Origin: Candidozyma auris
Taxonomy: Eukaryota; Ascomycota; Pichiomycetes; Serinales; Metschnikowiaceae
Direction: 5' to 3'
Assembly: GCF_003013715.1 (NCBI RefSeq)
Contig: NC_072815.1
Coordinates: 1,116,001 to 1,180,000 of the forward strand
DNA length: 64,000 nucleotides
Every line of letters starts with the position of its first letter. The stretch's first letter is position 1. A program made the position numbers and the translations under genes. The notes under the pieces are model-generated. The model was not told the DNA's origin. It was given only the letters and a program-made list of their open reading frames with translations, and ran no database searches. Positions 9,451 through 20,868 of this stretch are shown piece after piece.

Positions 9451-12400
9451 ATGAAGTATACCGAGCAGCTCGACATCTTTGTCCAGCGCCTCAAGGACTG
9501 CGGTCTGGACTACAAGGAGGCCCAGCTGGTCCTCCTGGAGCTTTTGGATATGATAGAGGCCTTTAATGGAGCAGCCGAGTACGAGTACTTTTTGAAGAAT
9601 ATGGTGCCTATTTTCCTCAAGTTTCTTGATGAGGTGCCCATTGCGTTTGATTCCAGTAGCCCCGAGCACAAGCTCCGCAACCTGGTACTAGAGATTATCC
9701 ACAGATCGATCATGACAGACACTTTCCAGCCTTTCTCGAAGCTGATATTGGAGACGCTCACACGGTGCCTCGAAAACGAGAACGAAGACAATGGTGTCTT
9801 GTGTATGAAGATCATCACAAGTCTACACAAGGCGTACAAAACCACGTTGGCGGATAGCGTGGAGCCCTTTGTGGAGATTATAGGCAAAGTGTACGACAAT
9901 ATGGAGGAGACGGTGAAGGAAGTATTTTCCGAAAGCGAGAATTCCTCTTCGCAGAATGACGAGAACGATTTGGCAAAGGAGATGTCACCTCTGGCGACTT
10001 TGGGGGACGAAAACCCCAAGCCTTTGCGTAAAGCCATGCACTCATTCAAGACGTTGGCAGAATGCCCCATCACCATGGTCTCGCTTTTTTCCTCTTACAA
10101 CACATTGATTCAATCGTCACTCCCGCTGTTTTTACCGAAGATTATCAACATTTTGTTGCTAGAAGTCGGACAACAGAAGTCTTTTCGTGAAGAACACCTC
10201 AAGGAATCCCCTACTGTGACGGCGATTCTGCCACAAATCACAAATAGACAAGCATACTCCGAATATGTCCTTGGCCAGGTTAAAGCAGCCTCGTTTCTTG
10301 CGTATGTGTTTATACGAGGATACGCCAATCAATACCTTGCTCAAAGCCAAGCCAAAGTCGTACCCGATGTTATTCTCAGGCTTCTACAAGACTGTCCCGC
10401 CGAGCTTTCAGTGGCTAGAAAAGAACTTCTTCATGCCACTCGCCATATATTGTCGACATCCTTTCGTACACAGTTTATTCCGAAGATTGAGCTTTTGTTC
10501 GACGAAAAGGTCCTCATTGGTCATGGATTGACCTCTTTCGAGACCCTTCGCCCCTTGGCTTACTCCACAGTGGCGGATTTTATTCATAATGTGCGTAACG
10601 AATTGACTCCAAAACAAATATGGTCCACTGTTCAGATCTACTGTGATCTTTTGAAAGATGATTCGTTGGCATTGACTGTCCAAATTATGAGTGCCAAACT
10701 TCTTCTCAATTTGGTCGAGCGTATCATGAAACTACCTAACAAGCTCGAAGGTAGACAGCTTTTTATGATTATTATAGACTCCTATGCGAAGCGTTTCCAC
10801 AGCCTCAATAACAAATACGCTTTCATCATCAGGCGTCACAACAAATACGAGGAGAGAAGAAAGCTCAAGGAAGTGGAGACAAAAAAAGCTGTAGAGAGAT
10901 ATTGTTCAAAGAAGTCACAAGTCGACAACGAAACCTCCAACGGTGAGTCAGACGACAGCAATAATACAGAGAAAGCCGCAGAACAGGACGATAACAAAAT
11001 GGATATTGATGAGTCGGAAAAGAGTACAAAACAAGAGGAGGAGTTGGCTGATATGTTTAGTGTTGAGGAGCTCTCCCCGATTTGTATCACATCTCCCAAC
11101 CATAGTTCAGACCTTTTAAAGGATGCTCGTTATTTGTTTAGAACACTCATGACGTTCCTTAAGTCAGTCATCTTTGGCCTTAAGAACTGCAACCCTCCAG
11201 TGCCACCTCAGCCTACCCAACAAGACCCAAGCAAGCCTGGTCAAGTCGTTAATTACGATAAATGGAATGAGTCTGCTAAATTGACTTCAAACGAGGAGAT
11301 CAATATTCTCAGAAGCTTATTTCGTGGAGGTATTAGCTGCCTCAGGTTCTTCTCTGTCACGAAGCCAAAGACTACTCATCAGCCTCAAGCCTTCGATTTT
11401 TCCACTGGTGGACCAAACCTCCCTATTACTTCATCCAAGGAGGAGAAGGACTTGATGGAAATTTTTGCCACAATCTTCATTCACGTTGATCCGGCATCAT
11501 TCAATGAGATTGTGAGTGCAGAATTGCCTTTCATGTTCGATTCCATGCTTCAAAACGCAGCTTTGCTTCACCTTCCTCAATTCTTCCTTTGCAGTGAGAT
11601 CACATCTGCCAACTTCTCTGGTATTCTAATATCTTTTCTTCGATCAAAGTTGGACCAGCTCAACAAAGTTGACTATGTCAAATCAAATATTCTCATCCGC
11701 TTATTCAAGCTTTGCTTTATGTCCGTCAACCTACATCCAAATGCCAATGAAAGTGTGATTCTTCCGCACTTGAATTATTTGATTCTTGAGTCTCTTCGAT
11801 TGGCAACAGAGACAGACGAGCCTATATTATATTCTTACTTAATAAGGACATTATTCCGAAGCATAAATGGTGGACGTTTTGAGAACTTGTACAAAGAAAT
11901 CATACCAATATTGCCTGTCTTACTCGAGAACCTCAATAAGTTGATTGTCAATTCAAGAAGGCCATTCGAGAGAGATATATACGTCGAATTATGTCTCAGT
12001 GTTCCGGTGAGACTTTCTGTCTTGGTACCTCACATTAATTACTTGACCACGCCTTTGGTGTACGCCTTGAACGGTAATCAAGAACTTATTGGCTCAGGGT
12101 TGAGGACGTTCGAACTTTTCGTTGATAACCTCACTGCAGAGTACTTCGACCCCATGATTGCTCCTGTAATCGATGATATCATGGCAGCGTTATGGAAACA
12201 CCTCGAGCCCGTTCCTTACCATCATCAACATTCTCACACAGCTATTCGTATTCTCGGTAAGCTTGGTGGAAGAAATCACAAACACATGAAACCTTGCAAT
12301 AATTTGAAGCCACAGTCTGATGTTGATCAGGAAGTCAAGGCATTATTTACAGTTCATGGTTTCAACGGGAAAGTACCGGTTTCTGTGACTCCTGGTGTTG

Positions 12401-15400
12401 AGCTGGCAATCAAGTTGCTAGAGGATCCTAGGCTCAAAGTGCATTACAGAATCAGTGCTTTTAGGTACCTTTCAAGCATTCTCAAACTATTCATTGATTC
12501 CACCCCAATTCCTAGTGACTATAGGGGATATATCCAAGAGCTGGTTGAACTCTTAAAGCAAGATGAACTAAATGATTTTCCAGAATTGGATCCTTCTGAT
12601 ATCAAAGACAGTGCCAAATTAAGCCGACAACAACAGTTATTCGGGAGACTTCTCGAAATTTTGTTCTTCTCACTTTCAGTCAAGGATCTCAGGGAAGAGG
12701 CCAGTGATTTGATTGACAATATTACCACGCACTTCTCGCTCATTCATCTTGGAAGCTCTCTCATTGGGAAAATTAAGAAAGACAGACCCTTTTCAGTCAA
12801 TGATCAGGAGAGCACAGCGTACATCAGTGAAACTGTATTTTTCAATGCTTTGAACTACGCGTTGAGCTTTTGGGACAAAGACGTGCGAGAAAAAGGAATT
12901 GATATTATCAAGAAGCTTTACAGCATTACCGTTACGATATTTGGTTCAGACGAAGATGCTCTTCATTCACCGTTGTTTAGAACTATGTTTTACAAATTCA
13001 CTCACTGCTGCTACAGTGAGTTCTACTACAGCAAATTAGGTGGAGTGTTGGGCTTGAAGACAATGTTTGAGGATCTTTCCATACCCCCCAGATGGTTTTT
13101 CAAACGCCAATTCGAGCTTATCAGATCCCTTTTCTTCATTTTGAGAGATACACCGGAGACGGCGCCTCATGAAGTAAGGCAATTGGCTAAGGAGCTTGTC
13201 TTAAAGGTATTGAAAGATTGTAATGCCGACTTAACCAAGGAGACAATATTGGAAAAGCCCTTCCAGACCTTGGTTGGCGCGTTGGTTTACGATCTTGCTA
13301 GTGCTATTCCTATTGTGAGAGAAGTGTCTCAAGAGTCACTTAAGGTTTTGTCGGAAGTGACAAGCGTTCCTATTGCCACAATTATGGGACCTTGCAAACA
13401 TCTCTTGCTCACGCCAATTTTTGGCAAGCCCTTACGTGCACTTCCTTTCCCAATGCAAATCGGAAATATTGATGCAATCACGTTTTGCTTGGATTTGGAC
13501 AATACTTTCTTGACTTTTAATGACGAGCTCAACAGATTACTTTTGGAGGCATTAGCTTTGGTCGATGCAGAAGATGAGAGTCTAGCAAACGTTCACCGTC
13601 TTTATGAACACAGAACATCTAAACAGTTGGTTGAACTTCGGGTTGTGTGCATCAAATTACTTTCTTTGGCGTTGACAAAACCGGGATTTTCCTTAGGATC
13701 TTTGTCAGAAGCAAGAATCAGAATTCTCGGCGTTTTTTTCAAAGCACTTTGCAACAAGTCCACCGAAATCATCAACGCTGCTCACCTTGGTCTCAAGGCT
13801 AGTTTGGACGAAAGTGCCAAGTTACCAAAGGAGTTGTTACAAAATGGCCTTAGGCCAATGCTTATGAACTTATCAGACCACAAAAAGTTGACAGTCTCTG
13901 GCCTTGAAGCATTGGCAAGGTTACTCGAGCTCTTGATTTCATATTTCCGTGTTGAGATCGGTAGGAAATTACTTGATCATCTTATGGCTTGGGCACAGAT
14001 AAACACATTGCGCCAGATTGCAGGACAAGATTTAAGGAACAATCACACAGTTCAAATTGTCATGGCTATCCTCAACATATTTCATCTCTTGCCAGCTAAG
14101 GCTTATGGATTTATGGAGGAGATCATAAACACGTTGCAGTACTTGGAAGGGCATTTGGACCGTCACCAAGACTCGCCATTCAGAATACCTGTACTCAAGT
14201 TTTTGAACAGATTTGCTGATAACTGTTTGGAATACTACTTGAATAATTTCAAAAATAGGAAGCTTGGTAATATGTTGGCTTATTTTGCCGGTTGCAAGGA
14301 TGGACCAAAGATACGTGAGGTTGCTCGCACTAAGATGGATGGCATTATTGAAGACCTCAAGTCTGAATCTTCCGAAGAGATTAAGGTCGTCAAGTTCGCA
14401 AACACCGTTGATCTTGTTGCTGCAATTGCAAAATTCGACAAAGATTGGTTCAAAGAGCAGGCCCCTTTGTTGGATACCTTGTCTTCGTTGATGGAAGATG
14501 TCGTCAAGGAAAAGGGCCAGCTACCTCTTGTGTCAAGTAATCATTTCCAGGCAGACCAAGCAATTGCGAAATTGCAATCAACCATTGTCGAGTTCATGCA
14601 CCTTAAACCGGAGGAAAACAAATTGGTATTCTACACCGTCAATCGACTTTGTAACTCAGAGCTTAAGGTTCATGAAGAATTGGAAACCTTTTTGTTCGAT
14701 GCTGTCGTCAGATCGGAGGATGTGCAACATAAGAAGACATACTTGTTAAGATGCATTGAATTCTTGGCAGAGAATGTCAATTTGAAGGCGAAGATCTTCT
14801 TCTTGAAGAAGGTGTTTGACTGCACCTTGCTTTATGAAATTAGCAAAGCTGGCAACGCTGATGAGTTATTTGATGAGAAGACTGAATGGCTCGAAAAGAT
14901 CAATGAGGTGGTTTGGAAGTCTACTCACGATATCACGACGGATAGTACTTCAGGTAAGATTGATAGCTACAGGTTTGCTCTTCTTGAAAGCACTTCCATA
15001 TTGCTAAAATGGGCTCCAGACAAGCTCAATCAATATAGGAAGGATGTCATCAAGTTTAGTTGGAATTACATCAAGCTTGAAGACAGCATCACCAAGCAGG
15101 TAGCTTACGTCACGACAGCATACTTCATTGCTGCGTACGATACACCATCTAAATTGGCTACCCAAGTCTTCGTTGCATTGTTGAGAGCACACCAAAATGA
15201 TTCAAGGCACCTAGTGAGACAAGCACTTGATATTCTTGCCCCAGTGATGTCCGTGCGTGTTGTTGACGATGATCATCCAAATACTTGGCTTAAATGGCCT
15301 CGTCGTGTCCTCTCAGAAGACGGCTTCAATGTCACCCAGGTATTGAATGTGTACCAGTTCATTGTTCAACATCCTGATTTGTTCTTTGTTGCTAGAGAGC

Positions 15401-18400
15401 ACTTCATATCAAACATCATCACTGCAATGGGCAAGTTGACTATTTTAGCGAATGCCGCCTTGGAAAATCAAGTTCTTGCGATCGATTTGGCAGAGCTCAT
15501 TTTGAGTTGGGAGCACAAGGCGGATGAATTGAAGCAACAAAAGAAAATTTCTGATGGACTGGAAATGGAAACAGACGATCACAACAGTGATGATAATTCT
15601 TCTGATTTTACGACATCTCCTGGCTACCAAATCCCATTCGGACAAAGAGAAGCTTGTGTCACCTTCTTGATCAGATATGTTTGCATAAGTCCCCAGAGAG
15701 CTTCCGAGAGCGAACTTGGCCAAAGAGCATTGGGCATCCTTTATGACCTCTTAAGTCCAAACCACTGGCCTGAGGTCTCAGTAAAAACCACGTTCTTTGA
15801 GAAGTTTCTACTTTCGAATGATCTCAATTCATCAAATCTTTTAGGCTATTGTTTGAACGCATTGGAAGTTTTGGGTGTGGTTTTAGAGTGGAAAAAGCCT
15901 GATTGGATAGTTTCGAATCTTGGTTATTTGCACAAGTTGCTTGAGAAGTGCATCAAGTCAGATAATCACGACATACAAGAGGTTCTACAGAGAGTTTTAC
16001 GGATCATCCTCCAAGCTATCAATTCTGAAGTTACGACTGAACCATCTGAGGACGAGGATTCTGAAGTCAAAACCTTCATCAATGACTTGATCACAACAGT
16101 CTCTGATGATTTGGGTGATACTACATCTCTCGCCGCTGGTGTCACCTTGTCATGGACCTTGGCTAATTACAAACCTTCGACACTCGACTCGTTGTTGCCA
16201 GGTATCATGAGAACATTCAACAAGCTTTGCAAAGACCACATCACAATTACTCATCAGGGTGCGCAATCATCTTCAAAAGACGCGAACAATTCTGCTGATG
16301 AAGCGAAGATGACGACGAAGTTGTTGGACAAGATTTTGAATTTATGTTCCATGCGTATATCAAATTTGGGTGATCAAAGGCGTATTTTTTTGTCATTGTT
16401 GGCTCAGCTCATTGAAAGATCGTTGGATAAGAATACCCTCGAGAAGATCATTAAGATAGTCAAATCGTGGGTGTTTTCAAGAACTGATTTGTTTCCTACA
16501 ACAAAGGAAAAAGCAGCAATCTTGGCGAAGATGATGGTTTTCGAGATTCGTGGTGAACCTGTGCTCTCCAAGGAATTTTACCAGATTATCGTTGATATTT
16601 TTGAGGACGATACATTTAGTTGCACAGAGTTGACCGTTCGCATGGAGCAACCATTCTTGGTGGGTACTCGGTCGTCAGAGGTCTCGATTCGTCGTAAACT
16701 AATGTCCATCCTAAACAACAGTTTGGAGAAAGACATTGATAAGAGACTTTACTACGTCATTCGTGAGCAGAATTGGGAGTACCTTGCAGATTACCCATGG
16801 CTCAACCAAGCATTACAATTATTGTTTGGTGCCTTCGATTTTGATGATAAACTCCAGCTAGTTTCCGAGGAGAACAAGCTTCCTCCATTGACTGCTTTCC
16901 CTTACAAAGAAAGAGATATGGAAATGGACGGCAGTGATGCACTAGATGTATTGTTCAAGAAACATAACAAATTTTTGGAAGATGTTTCTGAGATTAGATC
17001 GGGTGCACTTCTTGAGCCTTTGATCGATCTATTTTACCAGAGCAACGAGACTGTTCATCGTGTTTGGTCTACAATATTCCCCATCGCGTTCCTGTCAATT
17101 CCACGCTCTGACCACTTGGACTTCACAAGGTCCTTAGTTATCTTGTTATCCAAGGATTACCATACTCGCCAGGTTGATGTTAGGCCAAATGTCATTCAAT
17201 CCTTGCTTGAGGGTGTTGCGAGATGTGAGTCTTTACAACTTCCACCTTTTGCTGTTGAATGTCTTGCCTCAAATTTCAATGCCTGGTCTCAGGGTATTCA
17301 TATTCTTGAAAATATCGAGCATCAATCGGTGAATGGAAACGCAGAGGTGCGCGAAGTTACTCAGGATGCACTTGCTAAACTTTACTCCACACTCAAGGAA
17401 GATGATATGTTTTACGGTTTGTGGAGAAGAAGAGCGAAGTATTCCGAAACTATTTCAGCCTTGTCGTACGAGCAGATTGGATTATGGGATAAGGCACAGC
17501 AGCTTTACGAAACAGCTCAGATTAGAGCACGCAGTGGCGCTTTGCCGTACGGTCAATCAGAATATTCCCTTTGGGAGGATCACTGGATCTTGTGTGCCGA
17601 AAAGTTGCAGCATTGGGATATCCTCACAGAGCTTGCTAAACATGAAGGATTTAGTGATCTACTCCTTGAGTGTGGCTGGAGAGTTGCTGATTGGAACGCT
17701 GATAGAGATACCTTGGAGCTGACGGTGAAAAGTGTCATGGATGTGCCAACACCTAGGCGGCAGGTGTTTGAGACGTTCCTTTGCTTACAAGGTTATGGTC
17801 AAGAGAAAGCAACGTTACCCGAGCTTTCCAAGTTGTGCGATGAGGGCATTCAGTTGGCTTTAAGAAAATGGCACGGTTTGCCACCAAGGTTCATGGCCGC
17901 CCATATTCCACTTCTCCATACGTTCCAGCAGTATGTCGAGTTCATGGAGGCTAGTCAGGTATACTCTAGTCTCGTTTCCACCAACGCTCAGAACCTAGAT
18001 GTGAAATCACAAGAGCTCAAAAGAGTTTTGCAGGTGTGGAGAGAGAGATTACCAAACATTTGGGACGATATCAACATTTGGAATGACTTGGTCACATGGC
18101 GTCAACATGCTTTCCAGGTCATTAATAAGGTCTATATGCCCTTCATCCCAATTCTTCAACAAAACAACTCCGATGGTAATGCGAACTCCTATGCTTACAG
18201 AGGATTTCACGAGATTGCCTGGGTCATCAACCGATTTGCACATGTTGCAAGAAAACACAACATGTCTGAGGTGTGCATCAATCAGTTGACGAAGATATAC
18301 CAGCTTCCAAATATTGAAATCCAAGAAGCTTTCTTGAAGTTGAAGGAGCAGGTCAAATGCCACTATCAGAACTCCAATGAGCTCAACACTGGTCTTGATG

Positions 18401-20868
18401 TAATTAGAAACACCAATTTGGTCTACTTCGCTACTCAGCAAAAGGCTGAGTTCTTTACATTGAAAGGAATGTTCTTGAGCAAGCTCAACCATAAGGATGA
18501 AGCAAATAAGGCTTTTGCGACTTCCGTGCAAATTGATCTCAACTTGCCTAAGGCTTGGTCAGAATGGGGAGTATTCAACGACAAGAGGTTCAAGGAAAAT
18601 CCGACTGATCTCGTTTACGCAAACAATGCCATCAGCTGTTACTTGCAAGCCGCCGGCCTTTACAAGAATGGGAAGACGAGAAAACTATTGGCCAGAATTC
18701 TCTGGCTCATCAGCTTGGATGATAGCTCTGGCACCCTCGCCCAGGCATTCGAAAACTTTAGAGGTGAAGTTCCCGTGTGGTACTGGATCACTTTTATTCC
18801 ACAGCTCTTGTCATCATTGTCATACAAAGAAGCCAAGTTGGTTCGCCAGATTCTTATTCGTATTGCAAAGAGCTTCCCACAAGCATTGCACTTCCAACTC
18901 AGAACAACAAAGGAAGACTTTGCTGCCAAGCAGCGTCAATACATTGAAATGCACCGACAGAAGAGTGCAACAGCTGCATCTCCATCCAATGCCACGGGAG
19001 ATGGTACACCGGACGAGAAAGATAAGCAAGGAGAAGAGAAGAAGATCGATGAAGTCAACAAGGATGATAAGAAAGAACAAAAAGCCGATAACGAGTCGGA
19101 AAAGAATGGTGTTAAGGACTCCAAACAAGATGATGCTATGGAAGAGGATGGGAAGACAGACGATCAAGCTTCGCCTAAACAGAAGAATGGTGCCACCCCA
19201 GATCCCTCTTCAGCAAAGCTCCCACCAGCTGCTAGTGCGATTAGACGCTCTTGGGAATATGTTGAGGAAATAATGGGTATTTTGAAGACTGCTTATCCTC
19301 TTTTGGCTCTCTCCTTGGAGTCGCTTGTTGACCAAATCAACCAGCGCTTCAAGTGTACCGCTGATGAAGATGCATACAGACTTGGAGTTGCTTTGCTCAA
19401 TGATGGCGTTCAGTACTTGAATCGTCTTGGAAACCCAAGAGAGGACGCCAAGTTACCGCCAGTGACTGAAGTGAATATAACTCGCTTCGCAGAGACGGTA
19501 CTCCCTAAACAGATTCGTGCTGAATTTGAAAAGGATTTGGTTATTGGAAAGCCCAACTTGGAAACCTATATCATCAAGTTGAGGAAGTGGAGGGACCGTT
19601 TGGAAGATAAATTGGACAGAAGGTTTACGGAGGTAAATCTTGAGAACTTGTGCCCTCACTTGAGTGAATTTCATCATCAAAAGTTTGAGGATATTGAAAT
19701 CCCTGGTCAGTATTTGTTGAACAAGGACAACAACAGCCATTTTGTCAAGATCGAGAGATTCTTGCCGACGATCGACTTGGCTCGTGGAACAAACGCCTGC
19801 TACAAGAGATTGAAGATTCGTGGTCATGATGGTAGTCTCCATGCGTTTGCTGTTCAATTCCCTGCTGCAAGACACTGCCGTCGGGAGGAATGCTTGTTTC
19901 AACTTTTCAGAATATTCGATGATTCATTATCGAAGAAGGTCGAGACGAGACGTCGTAACATCCTGTTCACTCTCCCGATTGCTGTGCCCCTCTCGCCTCA
20001 TATTCGTATCATCAACGACGACTCGAGAGATGTTAGCATGCAAAAGATTTACGAAGATTTCTGTTTCAAGGAGGGTAAGAACCGTGATGAGCCATTCATT
20101 TACACGATCGAGAAGTTGCGTGCTGCTTTCGACCCTAGATTGCCCAAGCCTGATATCATGAGTATCCGCGTCGAGATCTTGAGCGCCATTCAGACTCTTT
20201 TGGTGCCATCTACAGTGATGAAGAACTACTTCCTCGACCTTTATCCAAACTTTGAGGACTTCTGGTTGTTCAGAAAGCAGTTTACATCACAGTACGCATC
20301 CTTCATATTCACGACCTACATGATGTGTGTGAACACTAGACAACCACAGAAGATCCACGTCAACCGTGGTTCTGGCAGTGTGTGGACATCAGACATGTTG
20401 CCATGCAAGATTGCCAGCAAGAACGCCTCGCTTGATACCTCTAACGGCAGTCGTCCAGCGCCATTGTTCTACAATGCCGAGATGGTACCATTCAGATTGA
20501 CCCCTAACATCCAGAAGTTGATTGGCAAATCTGGACTTGAGGGTATTCTTTCAGTTTACGTTCTTGTTATTGCCAGAGCTCTTACTGAGCCAAAGTCAGA
20601 TTTGGATCAATACTTGACGTTGTTCGTTCGTGATGAAGTGATCTCCTGGTGCACTCAACAAGATCCACCAAAACCTGTTCCACAAGACCAACAACTTCGC
20701 GAGATTGTAATGCTTAACGTCGAGCTTATCATTAAGCGTGTGATGTCCATGGCCCACGGCTCGTCTGCTTCAAATGTCAGCACACAGAGCGTGTTGGAAC
20801 TCATTGCCCAAGCTGTCAATCCACATAACTTGGCTGCCGCCGATACCTTGTGGATGGCTTACTTCTGA
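9451..20868 (+). CDS. TRA1: Tra1, PIKK-family pseudokinase of SAGA and NuA4
   Basis: A scaffold of about 3,805 residues, shared by the SAGA and NuA4 histone acetyltransferase complexes, that docks on transcription activators. The start at 9451 aligns start-to-start with Saccharomyces Tra1 (MKYTEQLDIF against MSLTEQIEQF); the frame is open further upstream but only with a TTG at 9403. Most of the protein is HEAT-type helical repeat, followed by the FAT region, a PI3K-like domain and a C-terminal FATC segment ending in Phe (ADTLWMAYF). The kinase-like region lacks the usual catalytic residues (for example HIRIINDDSRDVSMQ), as known for Tra1/TRRAP. A Lys/Glu/Asp-rich insertion lies near residues 3170-3255. 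Asp/Glu/Ser-rich patches also occur near 490-535 and 2030-2055. CTG at 9535-9537 matches a Ser in Saccharomyces Tra1. The 11.4 kb frame is intact. It converges on GEP4. Confidence 0.97.
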   Translation: MKYTEQLDIFVQRLKDCGLDYKEAQLVLLELLDMIEAFNGAAEYEYFLKNMVPIFLKFLDEVPIAFDSSSPEHKLRNLVLEIIHRSIMTDTFQPFSKLILETLTRCLENENEDNGVLCMKIITSLHKAYKTTLADSVEPFVEIIGKVYDNMEETVKEVFSESENSSSQNDENDLAKEMSPLATLGDENPKPLRKAMHSFKTLAECPITMVSLFSSYNTLIQSSLPLFLPKIINILLLEVGQQKSFREEHLKESPTVTAILPQITNRQAYSEYVLGQVKAASFLAYVFIRGYANQYLAQSQAKVVPDVILRLLQDCPAELSVARKELLHATRHILSTSFRTQFIPKIELLFDEKVLIGHGLTSFETLRPLAYSTVADFIHNVRNELTPKQIWSTVQIYCDLLKDDSLALTVQIMSAKLLLNLVERIMKLPNKLEGRQLFMIIIDSYAKRFHSLNNKYAFIIRRHNKYEERRKLKEVETKKAVERYCSKKSQVDNETSNGESDDSNNTEKAAEQDDNKMDIDESEKSTKQEEELADMFSVEELSPICITSPNHSSDLLKDARYLFRTLMTFLKSVIFGLKNCNPPVPPQPTQQDPSKPGQVVNYDKWNESAKLTSNEEINILRSLFRGGISCLRFFSVTKPKTTHQPQAFDFSTGGPNLPITSSKEEKDLMEIFATIFIHVDPASFNEIVSAELPFMFDSMLQNAALLHLPQFFLCSEITSANFSGILISFLRSKLDQLNKVDYVKSNILIRLFKLCFMSVNLHPNANESVILPHLNYLILESLRLATETDEPILYSYLIRTLFRSINGGRFENLYKEIIPILPVLLENLNKLIVNSRRPFERDIYVELCLSVPVRLSVLVPHINYLTTPLVYALNGNQELIGSGLRTFELFVDNLTAEYFDPMIAPVIDDIMAALWKHLEPVPYHHQHSHTAIRILGKLGGRNHKHMKPCNNLKPQSDVDQEVKALFTVHGFNGKVPVSVTPGVELAIKLLEDPRLKVHYRISAFRYLSSILKLFIDSTPIPSDYRGYIQELVELLKQDELNDFPELDPSDIKDSAKLSRQQQLFGRLLEILFFSLSVKDLREEASDLIDNITTHFSLIHLGSSLIGKIKKDRPFSVNDQESTAYISETVFFNALNYALSFWDKDVREKGIDIIKKLYSITVTIFGSDEDALHSPLFRTMFYKFTHCCYSEFYYSKLGGVLGLKTMFEDLSIPPRWFFKRQFELIRSLFFILRDTPETAPHEVRQLAKELVLKVLKDCNADLTKETILEKPFQTLVGALVYDLASAIPIVREVSQESLKVLSEVTSVPIATIMGPCKHLLLTPIFGKPLRALPFPMQIGNIDAITFCLDLDNTFLTFNDELNRLLLEALALVDAEDESLANVHRLYEHRTSKQLVELRVVCIKLLSLALTKPGFSLGSLSEARIRILGVFFKALCNKSTEIINAAHLGLKASLDESAKLPKELLQNGLRPMLMNLSDHKKLTVSGLEALARLLELLISYFRVEIGRKLLDHLMAWAQINTLRQIAGQDLRNNHTVQIVMAILNIFHLLPAKAYGFMEEIINTLQYLEGHLDRHQDSPFRIPVLKFLNRFADNCLEYYLNNFKNRKLGNMLAYFAGCKDGPKIREVARTKMDGIIEDLKSESSEEIKVVKFANTVDLVAAIAKFDKDWFKEQAPLLDTLSSLMEDVVKEKGQLPLVSSNHFQADQAIAKLQSTIVEFMHLKPEENKLVFYTVNRLCNSELKVHEELETFLFDAVVRSEDVQHKKTYLLRCIEFLAENVNLKAKIFFLKKVFDCTLLYEISKAGNADELFDEKTEWLEKINEVVWKSTHDITTDSTSGKIDSYRFALLESTSILLKWAPDKLNQYRKDVIKFSWNYIKLEDSITKQVAYVTTAYFIAAYDTPSKLATQVFVALLRAHQNDSRHLVRQALDILAPVMSVRVVDDDHPNTWLKWPRRVLSEDGFNVTQVLNVYQFIVQHPDLFFVAREHFISNIITAMGKLTILANAALENQVLAIDLAELILSWEHKADELKQQKKISDGLEMETDDHNSDDNSSDFTTSPGYQIPFGQREACVTFLIRYVCISPQRASESELGQRALGILYDLLSPNHWPEVSVKTTFFEKFLLSNDLNSSNLLGYCLNALEVLGVVLEWKKPDWIVSNLGYLHKLLEKCIKSDNHDIQEVLQRVLRIILQAINSEVTTEPSEDEDSEVKTFINDLITTVSDDLGDTTSLAAGVTLSWTLANYKPSTLDSLLPGIMRTFNKLCKDHITITHQGAQSSSKDANNSADEAKMTTKLLDKILNLCSMRISNLGDQRRIFLSLLAQLIERSLDKNTLEKIIKIVKSWVFSRTDLFPTTKEKAAILAKMMVFEIRGEPVLSKEFYQIIVDIFEDDTFSCTELTVRMEQPFLVGTRSSEVSIRRKLMSILNNSLEKDIDKRLYYVIREQNWEYLADYPWLNQALQLLFGAFDFDDKLQLVSEENKLPPLTAFPYKERDMEMDGSDALDVLFKKHNKFLEDVSEIRSGALLEPLIDLFYQSNETVHRVWSTIFPIAFLSIPRSDHLDFTRSLVILLSKDYHTRQVDVRPNVIQSLLEGVARCESLQLPPFAVECLASNFNAWSQGIHILENIEHQSVNGNAEVREVTQDALAKLYSTLKEDDMFYGLWRRRAKYSETISALSYEQIGLWDKAQQLYETAQIRARSGALPYGQSEYSLWEDHWILCAEKLQHWDILTELAKHEGFSDLLLECGWRVADWNADRDTLELTVKSVMDVPTPRRQVFETFLCLQGYGQEKATLPELSKLCDEGIQLALRKWHGLPPRFMAAHIPLLHTFQQYVEFMEASQVYSSLVSTNAQNLDVKSQELKRVLQVWRERLPNIWDDINIWNDLVTWRQHAFQVINKVYMPFIPILQQNNSDGNANSYAYRGFHEIAWVINRFAHVARKHNMSEVCINQLTKIYQLPNIEIQEAFLKLKEQVKCHYQNSNELNTGLDVIRNTNLVYFATQQKAEFFTLKGMFLSKLNHKDEANKAFATSVQIDLNLPKAWSEWGVFNDKRFKENPTDLVYANNAISCYLQAAGLYKNGKTRKLLARILWLISLDDSSGTLAQAFENFRGEVPVWYWITFIPQLLSSLSYKEAKLVRQILIRIAKSFPQALHFQLRTTKEDFAAKQRQYIEMHRQKSATAASPSNATGDGTPDEKDKQGEEKKIDEVNKDDKKEQKADNESEKNGVKDSKQDDAMEEDGKTDDQASPKQKNGATPDPSSAKLPPAASAIRRSWEYVEEIMGILKTAYPLLALSLESLVDQINQRFKCTADEDAYRLGVALLNDGVQYLNRLGNPREDAKLPPVTEVNITRFAETVLPKQIRAEFEKDLVIGKPNLETYIIKLRKWRDRLEDKLDRRFTEVNLENLCPHLSEFHHQKFEDIEIPGQYLLNKDNNSHFVKIERFLPTIDLARGTNACYKRLKIRGHDGSLHAFAVQFPAARHCRREECLFQLFRIFDDSLSKKVETRRRNILFTLPIAVPLSPHIRIINDDSRDVSMQKIYEDFCFKEGKNRDEPFIYTIEKLRAAFDPRLPKPDIMSIRVEILSAIQTLLVPSTVMKNYFLDLYPNFEDFWLFRKQFTSQYASFIFTTYMMCVNTRQPQKIHVNRGSGSVWTSDMLPCKIASKNASLDTSNGSRPAPLFYNAEMVPFRLTPNIQKLIGKSGLEGILSVYVLVIARALTEPKSDLDQYLTLFVRDEVISWCTQQDPPKPVPQDQQLREIVMLNVELIIKRVMSMAHGSSASNVSTQSVLELIAQAVNPHNLAAADTLWMAYF

